Source: Ferribacterium limneticum (GTDB lineage: Bacteria; Pseudomonadota; Gammaproteobacteria; Burkholderiales; Rhodocyclaceae). Taken from it: a DNA stretch of 64,000 nucleotides. The notes beneath the pieces were generated by a model, which worked only from the letters and a program-made list of their open reading frames with translations, ran no database searches and was not told the origin of the DNA. The DNA is taken from positions 4,020,501 to 4,084,500 of the forward strand of contig NZ_CP075189.1 in assembly GCF_020510565.1 (NCBI RefSeq), in the 5' to 3' direction. The position numbers and the translations under genes are program-made. Below are positions 8,032 to 16,245 of this stretch, piece after piece; within the stretch, counting starts at the first letter, position 1; every line of letters starts with the position of its first letter.

Positions 8032-8619
8032 TCAACGGATCGTCGTTGCCGCTTCCAGCACCGCCGTTTCGGTCGGACGCCCGGCATCCATCCCGGCCCG
8101 GCGCCGGAGTTCGGCGACAACCAGGGCTGAGCTTGCCCGCGAAGCCGCCACCTGTTCGCGGCGATCGCGCTCCTCGATCAAGGCCAGCGCCTGCTGGCGC
8201 CAGGCGACCATTTGCGGCTCATGTTCGTGGTGCAGATGATGTTTGCGATTCATCGTAAACCAGCGATGCGCCTCGGCTTCGTCAGCCGCCACGCCCTGAC
8301 CGATCTGGTACATCAGCCCGATCTGCATCTGCGAAACCTTGTCACCTTGCTCGGCCGCCTGCCGGTACCAGCGCATTGCCACCGCGTAGTCGAGCGGCAC
8401 ACCATCGCCGTACTGATGGATCACCGCCAGGTTGTACGCCGCATCCACATTCCCCTTGGCCGCCCAGTCCTGCCAGATCGCCACGGCTCGTCCGGTCTCA
8501 CCACCCCGGTGCGCCATCGCCGCCACACGCAGGTCGTCGTCGGCCGTACCGGCCACGGCAGAAAGGCTGGTCACCGAGAGCCAAAGGGCGACAAGAAAAC
8601 GGATCGGCATTCCTGACAT
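8032..8619 (-). CDS. Secreted Sel1-like repeat protein
   Basis: A 195-residue protein with a signal peptide (FLVALWLSVTSLSAVAG) and two to three Sel1-type TPR repeats at about residues 58-130 (NLAVIHQYGDGVPLDYAVAM, QIGLMYQIGQGVAADEAEA). A His-rich patch (RKHHLHHEHEPQ) follows, then a helical tail. AGGAG seven bases upstream supports the start. Such proteins are periplasmic adaptors; no specific role can be given. The His patch could bind metal, which would fit the copper island next door (speculative). Confidence 0.75.
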   Translation of the reverse strand: MSGMPIRFLVALWLSVTSLSAVAGTADDDLRVAAMAHRGGETGRAVAIWQDWAAKGNVDAAYNLAVIHQYGDGVPLDYAVAMRWYRQAAEQGDKVSQMQIGLMYQIGQGVAADEAEAHRWFTMNRKHHLHHEHEPQMVAWRQQALALIEERDRREQVAASRASSALVVAELRRRAGMDAGRPTETAVLEAATTIR

Positions 8620-8684
8620 GGACAGACTCCTGGGCGAAAAAACAAGCGTGGAATCCTACGGTGCCACTACCTCCATTGGAATTA

Positions 8685-8710
8685 GACAAATTGCCGCGCG
8701 ACAATTTGTC
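8685..8710. promoter_or_regulatory. Palindromic operator upstream of the copper-receptor gene
   Basis: GACAAATTG-N8-CAATTTGTC is a perfect 9-bp inverted repeat. Its inner TTG-N8-CAA has the 14-bp geometry of Fnr/Crp-family sites. It lies 71 bases before the receptor start, and a Crp/Fnr-type regulator is encoded just behind the receptor. Confidence 0.5.
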
Positions 8711-8781
8711 GCATTCCCGGCCACCCCCAACTTCCGGACAATTAGCGCGCGCTTAAATACCAATAATTCAGGGAGAGTTTC

Positions 8782-11034
8782 ATGGGGTACCGCATTCGTC
8801 CGCTGACTGCCGCGCTGGCTGTCGTCTTTTCCTCACCGGCCGTCTTCGCTCAAAGCACATTGAACGAGGTTGTCGTCAATGCCGGCCGGATTCCGGAAGC
8901 CAGCACGCCACGCCAAATCGGCCAAGCCGAAATCGCCGCCAAACATGCCGTCACCCGTGACACCGCCGCCCTGCTGCAGGATGTCCCCGGCGTCAGCCTC
9001 TACGGCGCCGGCGGCGTCTCCAGCCTGCCCTCCATCCACGGCCTGGCCGATGACCGCCTGCGCATCAGCGTCGACGGCATGGATTTCATCGCCACCTGCC
9101 CGAACCACATGAACCCGCCGCTCGCCTACCTCGACCCGAATGCCGTCAGCCAGATCAAGGTTTACGCCGGCATCACCCCGGTCAGTGTCGGCGGTGACAG
9201 CATCGGCGGCACCATCATCGCCGAAACGGCCGCCCCCCAATTCGCCGCGCCCGGCCAGGGCCTGCTCACCAAGGGTGAGGTCGGTGCCTTCTTCCGCAGC
9301 AACAACAACGCGCTGGGCGGCAATGTCGGCGCCACGGCAGCCACCGAAAACTTCAACGTCAGCTACACCGGCGCCTATACCAAGGCCGACAACTACACGG
9401 CTGGCGGCAATTTCAAGACCACCACCGCGACCGGCCGCCTTGGCCACACACTGCCGCTCGACGAAGTCGGCTCGACTGCCTACGAGTCGCAAACGCACAC
9501 GCTCGGCTTCGCCCTGCGCGGCGGCAACCACCTCGTCGAAGCCAAGTTCGGCTATCAGGACGTCCCCGAGCAGCTCTACCCGAACCAGCGGATGGACATG
9601 CTGGGCAACGAGCAGAAACGCGTGAACGTGCGCTACCTCGGCCAGTTCGACTGGGGCATGCTGGAAGCCCGTGCCTATTACGAAGACGTCGACCATTTCA
9701 TGGACTTCGGCGCCGACAAGAAGTACTGGTACTTCTCGGGTAACCCGTCGTACAACGGCGCACCCTGTACACCGGCTCCGGGGGGATGCGCCTCCGGCAT
9801 GCCCATGTACTCAGCCAGCACAACGACCGGCGTCAATCTGAAGGCCGACATCGACCTCAGCGCCAACACCCTGCTGCGTGTCGGCGCGCTCTACCAGCAC
9901 TACACGCTGGACGACTGGTGGACGCCATCAGGCGGCGGTATGTCGCCCGGCACGTTCTGGAACATCAACGATGGCCAGCGCGGTCGCCTCGGCATGTTCG
10001 CCGAATGGGAAGGCCGCTTCGGCAAGCAATGGACGACCCAGCTCGGCGCCCGCTACGAGCGCGTTTCCAGCGATGCCGGCGACGTCCGTGGCTACAACAC
10101 AGCACTGGCCGCGACGGGCTTCCAGTATCGCGATGCCACCGCCTTCAATGCCCTCGACCGCCAACGCGATGATGACAACGTCGACCTGACCGCCCTCGCC
10201 CGCTACACGCCCAGCACGACCACCGATATCGAGTTCGGCGTCGCGCGCAAGGTCCGCTCGCCCAACCTGTACGAACGCTACACCTGGTCCACCTGGACGA
10301 TGGCTGCGGTGATGAACAATTTTGTCGGCGACGGCAACGGCTACATTGGCAATCCCGAGCTGAAGCCGGAAAAGGCCTACACCGCCTCGGCCACCTTCGA
10401 CTTCCACGCCCCGGACCGCCGCTGGGAAGTGAAGGCCACGCCGTTCTACACCCACGTCGACGATTACATCGACGCCATTCAGTGGACAGCCACCTCCAAT
10501 ACCGCCACTGCGACCCCGGTGAGCAACCAGTTCGTGGTCCTCAAATACATGAACCAGTCCGCCCGCCTCTACGGTCTCGACCTCTCCGGTCGCATGCCGC
10601 TGGCCAGCACGGGATTCGGCGAATTCGGCCTGAAGGGTTTGCTCAACTACACACGCGGCGAAAACCGCGATACCGGCGGCAATCTCTACAACATCATGCC
10701 GCTCAATCTCAAGCTGTCGCTGACCCAGCAAATGGGTGGCTGGAACAACGCCATCGAATTCGTCTCGGTTCAAGGCAAAGATGACGTGTCGAGCGTTCGC
10801 AATGAAATCAGCACCCCCGGCTACAGCCTGACCCACCTGCGCGCCAGCTACACCTGGAAAAGCGTCCGCATCGACTTTGGCGTCGAAAACCTGTTCGACA
10901 AGTTCTATTACCTGCCGCTCGGTGGTGCCTATGTCGGCCAGGGCACGACCATGAGCGCGACGGCAACGCCCTACGGTATCGCCGTTCCCGGCATGGGCCG
11001 CTCGTTCTATGCCGGCCTCAACGTCAAGTTCTGA
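8782..11034 (+). CDS. TonB-dependent copper receptor, OprC/NosA type
   Basis: A 750-residue outer-membrane receptor: signal peptide (1-23), plug domain (about 30-150) and a 22-strand barrel ending in the typical C-terminal Phe (NVKF). The plug carries DFIATCPNHMNPPL with Cys106 and Met110. This fits the CxxxM copper site described for Pseudomonas OprC, and NosA of P. stutzeri is the related receptor linked to nitrous oxide reductase. It should import copper using TonB-ExbBD, both encoded downstream. GGGAG precedes the ATG. Confidence 0.88.
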   Translation: MGYRIRPLTAALAVVFSSPAVFAQSTLNEVVVNAGRIPEASTPRQIGQAEIAAKHAVTRDTAALLQDVPGVSLYGAGGVSSLPSIHGLADDRLRISVDGMDFIATCPNHMNPPLAYLDPNAVSQIKVYAGITPVSVGGDSIGGTIIAETAAPQFAAPGQGLLTKGEVGAFFRSNNNALGGNVGATAATENFNVSYTGAYTKADNYTAGGNFKTTTATGRLGHTLPLDEVGSTAYESQTHTLGFALRGGNHLVEAKFGYQDVPEQLYPNQRMDMLGNEQKRVNVRYLGQFDWGMLEARAYYEDVDHFMDFGADKKYWYFSGNPSYNGAPCTPAPGGCASGMPMYSASTTTGVNLKADIDLSANTLLRVGALYQHYTLDDWWTPSGGGMSPGTFWNINDGQRGRLGMFAEWEGRFGKQWTTQLGARYERVSSDAGDVRGYNTALAATGFQYRDATAFNALDRQRDDDNVDLTALARYTPSTTTDIEFGVARKVRSPNLYERYTWSTWTMAAVMNNFVGDGNGYIGNPELKPEKAYTASATFDFHAPDRRWEVKATPFYTHVDDYIDAIQWTATSNTATATPVSNQFVVLKYMNQSARLYGLDLSGRMPLASTGFGEFGLKGLLNYTRGENRDTGGNLYNIMPLNLKLSLTQQMGGWNNAIEFVSVQGKDDVSSVRNEISTPGYSLTHLRASYTWKSVRIDFGVENLFDKFYYLPLGGAYVGQGTTMSATATPYGIAVPGMGRSFYAGLNVKF

Positions 11035-11050
11035 TCGACCCATCCACGGC

Positions 11051-11084
11051 ATTCGCCGCCCCGGCATGCATCGGGGCGGCGAAT
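11051..11084. terminator. Large hairpin between the receptor and the regulator
   Basis: A perfect 13-bp GC-rich stem (ATTCGCCGCCCCG, 11051-11063, with 11072-11084) around an 8-base loop. No T run follows, so it may be a weak terminator or an mRNA-processing/stability hairpin that lowers expression of the regulator behind it. Confidence 0.5.
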
Positions 11085-11098
11085 GGCCCGGTAAGGAG

Positions 11099-11134
11099 AT
11101 TTCAAATTAACCTGTTTTTTCCGGTCGACCGTAG
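11099..11134 (+). repeat. 36-bp dispersed element, copy 3 (at the start of the Crp-type gene)
   Basis: ATTTCAAATTAACC at the left end and CCGGTCGACCGTAG at the right end, 36 bp. It begins in the ribosome-binding site and forms the first codons of the Crp-type regulator. Confidence 0.8.
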
Positions 11135-11705
11135 CATTCCTCCCGGCACCCAGCGCGCCGGACGCCAACTGGCGGCCGGCGAAAGCATCTACCACGCCGG
11201 CGCCGATGGCCTTGCCTGGCGGCTCAATAGTGGCGTCGTCCGGCTCGACAACGTCAGCTCAGCGAGCGACGCCTCATTTGCCAGCCTCGCCGTCCCCGGC
11301 GACATCCTCGGCTGCGAAACGCTGCTCTTTGGCTGCTACACCTTTTCGGCCACGGCACTGACCCAGTGCCAGCTGTCGCCATGGCCGGAAGGCGCCGGGG
11401 CGCTGGCCGGCGAATCGCTGCTTGCCTCGCTCGCCCAGGCCCAGCAACGGGCGGCCGAAGTTGTTGCGCTGCGCGGCGGCCAAGCGGCGGATCGGGTGCT
11501 TGGCCTGATCCGGCTATTCACCGACAGCGCCGGCCAGGTCGTGCTGCCGACGCGGCAGGATATTGCCGACATCACCGACCTGCGCTTCGAAACCATCTCG
11601 CGCATCATCAAGACGCTGGAACGGACCAAGGTCCTGCTGCCGATCAAGGTCGAAGGCGTGCACGCCACACGCAGTTTCCGGGTCGATCTGGCGGCTACCG
11701 CCTAA
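11106..11705 (+). CDS. Crp/Fnr-family transcriptional regulator, probable ATT start
   Basis: The frame gives about 199 residues: a degenerate N-terminal cyclic-nucleotide-like domain (AGESIYHAGADGLAWRLNSG) and a clear C-terminal Crp-type HTH (PTRQDIADITDLRFETISRI, then IKTLERTKVL). No ATG, GTG or TTG opens the full domain. AAGGAG at 11093-11098 sits seven bases before an ATT at 11106, so I infer an ATT start; the first in-frame ATG lies inside the gene. The first ten codons come from repeat copy 3. No Fe-S cysteine set is visible. It probably controls the upstream copper receptor. Confidence 0.7.
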   Translation: MNLFFPVDRSIPPGTQRAGRQLAAGESIYHAGADGLAWRLNSGVVRLDNVSSASDASFASLAVPGDILGCETLLFGCYTFSATALTQCQLSPWPEGAGALAGESLLASLAQAQQRAAEVVALRGGQAADRVLGLIRLFTDSAGQVVLPTRQDIADITDLRFETISRIIKTLERTKVLLPIKVEGVHATRSFRVDLAATA

Positions 11706-11707
11706 GC

Positions 11708-12172
11708 TCAGAAACGCAAGCCGGTGGCCTTTTCAACGGCGGCTGTCGAGACGACACCAGCGATAACGGCTTTGCCGCCGCGCCCGTCGAAGAGAAAAGT
11801 CCGCGGCAATTCGCCGCCCCATTTCGGGTCGATGGCATAGGCAATGGCCTCCGGGTTGTCGCTGCCGTAGGCGTAGCTTGGCCCGCTTAGCGCGTAGGGC
11901 TTGAGCATCGGCCAGAGCTGGGCCGATTCTGGCTCGGCGGCAACGGTGATGACGCGCAGCTTGTTGTTATTTTTGGTCAGGCTGGACAGCAGTTTGAGGT
12001 TTTTCTTGCAGTAGTTGCAGTCGGACGACCACAGGGCGACGATGGTCGCTTGCTGGTGGCTTTCCGGACTGAGCAATTTTTTTGCTGTCAGGCGATCAAG
12101 CGGCGTGAAATCGGCAGCGGCCAACGGGCCAGCAGCGAGCAGGAAAAACAGGGGTAAAAATCGACGGATCAT
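11708..12172 (-). CDS. Periplasmic thioredoxin-like protein (TlpA/Sco-like)
   Basis: A 154-residue protein with a signal peptide (LPLFFLLAAGPLAAA) and a thioredoxin fold. The active pair is CNYC (residues 52-55) in ALWSSDCNYCKKN; the cis-Pro region is ELPRTFLFDGRG. It probably reduces disulfides or delivers metal in the periplasm. It is the last gene of the tonB-exbBD-receptor operon, overlapping the beta-propeller gene by four bases (ATGA), so the two are translationally coupled. It converges on the Crp-type gene with a 2-bp gap. Confidence 0.85.
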   Translation of the reverse strand: MIRRFLPLFFLLAAGPLAAADFTPLDRLTAKKLLSPESHQQATIVALWSSDCNYCKKNLKLLSSLTKNNNKLRVITVAAEPESAQLWPMLKPYALSGPSYAYGSDNPEAIAYAIDPKWGGELPRTFLFDGRGGKAVIAGVVSTAAVEKATGLRF

Positions 12173-13359
12173 GGCAGCGGGAATAAACGGAAACCTTCTT
12201 GTTCGGTGCGCCAGAAGGTGAAAAGCTGGTCCTTGCGGCGGATGACACGGGCCTGATCCGAAGCGCCGTCGGTAGCGGCGAGGGCGATATCGGTAAAGCT
12301 TTGGCCGCCGTCGCTGGAAACCATGGCGCGCAATTGCGTCCGCTCGCCGTCGAATTCCTTCCAGGCGATGGCCAGCTTGCCGCCAGCCGCCGCCATGTCG
12401 GCATGGGCCGCGCGCGGGCCGCCGACCGGACGCTGACCGTCGATTTCATTTTTGCCCGAAATTTCCGGTCGACCGTAGAAGACGCGGCCCTCGCCGTCCT
12501 TCTGGTTGAACCAGACGGCGTGGCGGACGCCCTTTTCATCGACGACCAGCGACGGGCCGTGGTGCGGGCAGCCGTCCACCTTCCAGCGGTCGAAGGTGGC
12601 GCGCTGCACGCTCTCCGCCGTACCGTCGGGCTTCAGGCGGGTAATCGCGTGGTCGCGCTCGTTCGGCGCATAAACGTGGCGCCACATGAAGAGCGGCGCA
12701 CCGTCGCCGTCAATGGCGCTGGTCACCCGGCAACATTCGCAGGAATGGTCGGCCAGCTTGTATTCGGGCTGAAAGCTGCGCCCGCCGTCGGTCGAGATAG
12801 CCGCGTAGATCGCCGCCCCGCGGTAGGGCGTCTTGCTCGCCTTGGCCGACTCGAGATCGCGCTTGTCGATCCAGGCCAGGATGACCCGGTTGTCGGGCAG
12901 GGCCAGCATCGATTCGAAGCGATGCGTGATGATCGCCGTGTCCTGATGCACGGTCAGCGGCGGCGAGAAACGCTGGCCGTCGGCCGAGCGCGCCAGACGG
13001 ACGGCGCCGGTATTCGGCTTGGGGAAAGGATGCGTCCACGAAACGAGCAGTCCGCCATCGGCCGCGAAGGCGATTTTCGGGCGGTTCTCGCCATCGGCCG
13101 AAATGGCCTCCGGCTGGGCGTTGACGGCAAGCGGTGCCGACCACGTTTTGCCCTCATCGGCGCTGCGGTAAAGCATCACGTGCTCGCCTTGCCTGGCGGC
13201 CACGAGCAGGCTGCCGTCCGGCGCAAAGGCGGCCGATGAGCCGAGTTCCGGCCGCGCCTTCTTGGCCATGGCGGGCATGGCGTCGGCCGCCATGGCTGCC
13301 GTGGCGAGCAGGCCGAGCCCGAGGAGCAGGGCTCGAAGGAAAGCGTCGAAGTGTTTCAT
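12169..13359 (-). CDS. Secreted sialidase-like (BNR) beta-propeller with CECC motif
   Basis: A 396-residue protein with a signal peptide ending near AMAADA and repeated Asp-box/BNR motifs (SADEGKTWSAPL, STDGGRSFQPEY, SSDGGQSFTDI), the mark of sialidase-type propellers. Two unusual clusters, HSCECC (206-210) and DGCPHHGPS (262-270), look like metal or redox ligands rather than sialidase active-site residues. A true sialidase role is doubtful given the operon (TonB receptor upstream, thioredoxin downstream). GAGG supports the ATG at 13359. Residues about 294-306 (YGRPEISGKNEI) are encoded by repeat copy 4. Confidence 0.75.
   Translation of the reverse strand: MKHFDAFLRALLLGLGLLATAAMAADAMPAMAKKARPELGSSAAFAPDGSLLVAARQGEHVMLYRSADEGKTWSAPLAVNAQPEAISADGENRPKIAFAADGGLLVSWTHPFPKPNTGAVRLARSADGQRFSPPLTVHQDTAIITHRFESMLALPDNRVILAWIDKRDLESAKASKTPYRGAAIYAAISTDGGRSFQPEYKLADHSCECCRVTSAIDGDGAPLFMWRHVYAPNERDHAITRLKPDGTAESVQRATFDRWKVDGCPHHGPSLVVDEKGVRHAVWFNQKDGEGRVFYGRPEISGKNEIDGQRPVGGPRAAHADMAAAGGKLAIAWKEFDGERTQLRAMVSSDGGQSFTDIALAATDGASDQARVIRRKDQLFTFWRTEQEGFRLFPLP
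12443..12478 (+). repeat. 36-bp dispersed element, copy 4 (inside the propeller gene)
   Basis: ATTTCATTTTTGCCCG at one end and CCGGTCGACCGTAG at the other. It lies antisense in the coding strand, in frame, giving YGRPEISGKNEI. Confidence 0.8.
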
Positions 13360-13374
13360 GTCGCCTCGCATGGA

Positions 13375-15783
13375 TCAGAGATCGAACTTGATGCCGGCAA
13401 AAAGGGTTCGCTGGGCGTAAGGGTACAGCGTGTAGTACTTGACGTTGCCGATGTTGTCGATGCCCAGCGAAGCCGACCATTGCTTGTCGATCTTGTAGCG
13501 CAGCTTGACGTCGAAAACGCTGAAACTGCTGCGCCCGCCATAGACGTTCGGGTTGGGATCGGGATAGGCCCCGGTCGTGGCGTTGGCCAGGCCGCTGTGC
13601 TGCCGTCCGCTGTAACGCCAGCCGAGGCTGTACGACAGGGCGTCCGAGGCATGGTAAACGCCGAGCAGCGAAGCGCGCCAGACGGGGATGAGCGGCAACG
13701 TCGTGCCCTCCAGCCCGGGGTTGGCCTTGTCCTCGACAATCCGGCTATGGATGTAGGCAATGCTGCCCGACAGGTCGAGGCCATTGATCAGCAGATCGCG
13801 CGACTGCAGCGAGGTTTCGGCGCCATAGCTGCGCACCCGGTCGATGTTCTGCACGCTGCTGATGCTGAAGCCGGGCAGGGTCGTCACGTCGCTTTGCGAG
13901 ACCAGCGCATTGCGCTTTTCCTCGCCGAACAGCGAGGTCCGCCACAGGCCGTTGGGCAGGAAGCGCTCGAGGGCGAACTCCCAGGATTCGGCCGTCTCCG
14001 GCTTGAGATTCGGGTTATTGGTCAAAGCGACATTGTACGGCGCCGGGAAAGCGGCAATCTCGGCCGGGGTCGGGTTTCCACCGCTGCTCGTCTTGATGCC
14101 GACATTCTTGAACAGTTCATTGACCGTCGGAAAGCGCACGCCGCGGCCGTAAGAACCACGCAGCGACCAGTCGTCGGAGAGCAGCCAGGTCAGCGAGGCC
14201 TTGGGCGAGAAGGCCTGCACCGTCTTGTCCGCATAGCTCACGTTGCTGCCATTGGCGTAATTGCTGCCGTCCGAGGCTGTCCATTTTTCGGCTCGGCCGC
14301 CGACCACCAGCTTCCAGCTCGGCGTCATCTGCCAGGCATCCTGCAGGTAAATCGCATCGGTCGAGGTCACGCCGCGCGAATTGGTGTTCAGGGCGCCGGC
14401 CGCGCTGCTCTGCCAGTTGCCGGCACCTAGCGTGTATTGATCCGACCTGGTCGTGTAGCTGTCGGTATGGAAGCCAAAGCTGACCTGATGCTCGCTCTGC
14501 CGGTTGCCGCCAGGGCGCCATTCGCCGCGCAGATCCAGATTGTGCCAACCGGTGCCGTCGAGGATGGTGAGCGTGCCTGCTGTCGCCGCCGTACTCGGCG
14601 TCGTGCCGAAATTGCCCGACGAAGCGCGGGTCACGTCCTTGCTCTGGTCGAAGAGGCTGGCCGTCAGCTCCCAGTCCCAGGTGCCGCCAGTCTCCGATTT
14701 CACCGACAGTCCGTGCATGTAGTACTCGGCTTCGGCATGGCTGACACTGGGCGCCGTCACCGAATAATCCAGACCATTGATCCGCAGGTAGCGATAGGCA
14801 CCGGCCGTCGAAGTCGAACCATAGATCGTATTGCCCGCGGCATCGCGCAAATAACTGTCCACCAGCTTGTCGGAGGTGTTTTGCCAGACGTTGAAGGTGT
14901 AGGTGGCGCGAACGGACGGCGAGAAATCGTAGGCCAGCTTGAGCGTGCCGTTGTTCTTGATGGTGTGATCGGCGCTGGTCGCCGCCGTATTGACACGGGT
15001 GGCGTTGGCGATATTGCGGTCGACGTGGGCGCCGGTGACCTCGGTGTATTGGCCAGCCGCCGCCGGGGCGCCGGTCTTGGCGGTGGCTGCCGTGAAATCG
15101 GTCGGATGGCTATCGTTGTCCAGACGATCGGCACTGAGCCAGAACGACCAGTCGCCGACCTTGTTGCCGACGGTGCCGGCGACATGGCCGCCGGTAAAGT
15201 TGTCGTCGGTGCCATAGAGCTTGAAACGCTCGTTGAAGATATCGATCTGGGCATGCGCTTCGAGCTTGCTCGGCATGTGGGTCGTCATGAGCACGACGCC
15301 GCCCACCGAATTGCCCGGATAGAGTGCGGAGAACGGGCCATACATGACGTCGACCCGGTCGATGGCGTGCTGCGACACGACACCCCAGCGCGGGCCGGGG
15401 CAGCAGCTGTTGGTCAGGAAATTGGAGAGCAGCAGGCCATCGGCGTAAACAATCGTCTGCGCGCTGGAATTGACGCCGTACATGCGCATCGCCAGGCCGC
15501 CATTGACGTCGCCGATGAAACGCTCGCGGACATGGACGCTAGGCACGTATTGCAGGGCACCGGCCGAGGACACCGAATTGACGCTTTCGGCGATCTGCCG
15601 GGCCGTCACGCTCTCGGTAGTCGACGGCACATTGGCCGGCACGGCAGGCTTGTCGCTCTTGATGACCATTTCGCCGAGCTGCTTGTCGTTTTCCGGCTCG
15701 GCCGCCTGGGCGGCTGGCAACGGTGTAAAGGCGGCGACGAGCGCCAGGAAAATACCGCTGAATCTGAAAATCCCGTTATTCAC
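13375..15783 (-). CDS. TonB-dependent outer-membrane receptor, substrate unknown
   Basis: An 802-residue receptor with a signal peptide (to about residue 27), a TonB-box-like GEMVIKSD, a plug domain and a beta-barrel ending in a terminal aromatic-hydrophobic strand (GIKFDL). The plug includes an odd pair of Cys (LTNSCCPGPRW) where many receptors have none. It lies in one operon behind tonB-exbB-exbD and ahead of the propeller and thioredoxin genes. Copper or another thiophilic metal or metallophore is a reasonable guess; the sequence does not prove it. Confidence 0.88.
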   Translation of the reverse strand: MNNGIFRFSGIFLALVAAFTPLPAAQAAEPENDKQLGEMVIKSDKPAVPANVPSTTESVTARQIAESVNSVSSAGALQYVPSVHVRERFIGDVNGGLAMRMYGVNSSAQTIVYADGLLLSNFLTNSCCPGPRWGVVSQHAIDRVDVMYGPFSALYPGNSVGGVVLMTTHMPSKLEAHAQIDIFNERFKLYGTDDNFTGGHVAGTVGNKVGDWSFWLSADRLDNDSHPTDFTAATAKTGAPAAAGQYTEVTGAHVDRNIANATRVNTAATSADHTIKNNGTLKLAYDFSPSVRATYTFNVWQNTSDKLVDSYLRDAAGNTIYGSTSTAGAYRYLRINGLDYSVTAPSVSHAEAEYYMHGLSVKSETGGTWDWELTASLFDQSKDVTRASSGNFGTTPSTAATAGTLTILDGTGWHNLDLRGEWRPGGNRQSEHQVSFGFHTDSYTTRSDQYTLGAGNWQSSAAGALNTNSRGVTSTDAIYLQDAWQMTPSWKLVVGGRAEKWTASDGSNYANGSNVSYADKTVQAFSPKASLTWLLSDDWSLRGSYGRGVRFPTVNELFKNVGIKTSSGGNPTPAEIAAFPAPYNVALTNNPNLKPETAESWEFALERFLPNGLWRTSLFGEEKRNALVSQSDVTTLPGFSISSVQNIDRVRSYGAETSLQSRDLLINGLDLSGSIAYIHSRIVEDKANPGLEGTTLPLIPVWRASLLGVYHASDALSYSLGWRYSGRQHSGLANATTGAYPDPNPNVYGGRSSFSVFDVKLRYKIDKQWSASLGIDNIGNVKYYTLYPYAQRTLFAGIKFDL

Positions 15784-15832
15784 GCAATGAACCCCAATAA
15801 ATCGCCCGGTGCCGGGCGTTGAAAGACGGCGT

Positions 15833-16243
15833 CTAGCGCGCCGCTTCGGTCAGAAAAGCAATTTTTACGATGCTGGCGCGCTGCGCGGCGGCCATGACAT
15901 CGGCCACCTTTTCGTAAGCCACCTTGCGGTCGGCGCGCAGGTGCAGTTCCGGCTGGCGGGCACTGGCGGCGGCAAAACGGGCGTCGAGCGCGTCGCGGTG
16001 GATGGCTTCGCCGTTCCAGAAAACCTTGCCGTCGACGTCGATGGCGAGCTGGATCACTTCCGGCTTGTCGTCGAGCTTGGTGGCATTGACCTGCGGCAGA
16101 TCGATCGGCACTGCCTGATGAAAAAGCGGCGCGGTGATGATGAAAATGACCAGCAGCACGAGCATCACGTCGACCAACGGGGTCGTGTTGATTTCGGCCA
16201 TCGGCTGGGTCACGCCGGCTTCGTCGAAGCTTCCGAAGGCCAT
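15833..16243 (-). CDS. exbD: ExbD-type biopolymer transport protein
   Basis: A 136-residue inner-membrane protein with one N-terminal transmembrane segment (VDVMLVLLVIFIITAPL, Asp25 being the conserved proton-path Asp) and a periplasmic domain. It starts two bases after the exbB stop. With ExbB it uses the proton gradient to energise TonB. The start at 16243 gives the usual family length. Confidence 0.93.
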   Translation of the reverse strand: MAFGSFDEAGVTQPMAEINTTPLVDVMLVLLVIFIITAPLFHQAVPIDLPQVNATKLDDKPEVIQLAIDVDGKVFWNGEAIHRDALDARFAAASARQPELHLRADRKVAYEKVADVMAAAQRASIVKIAFLTEAAR

Positions 16244-16245
16244 GA

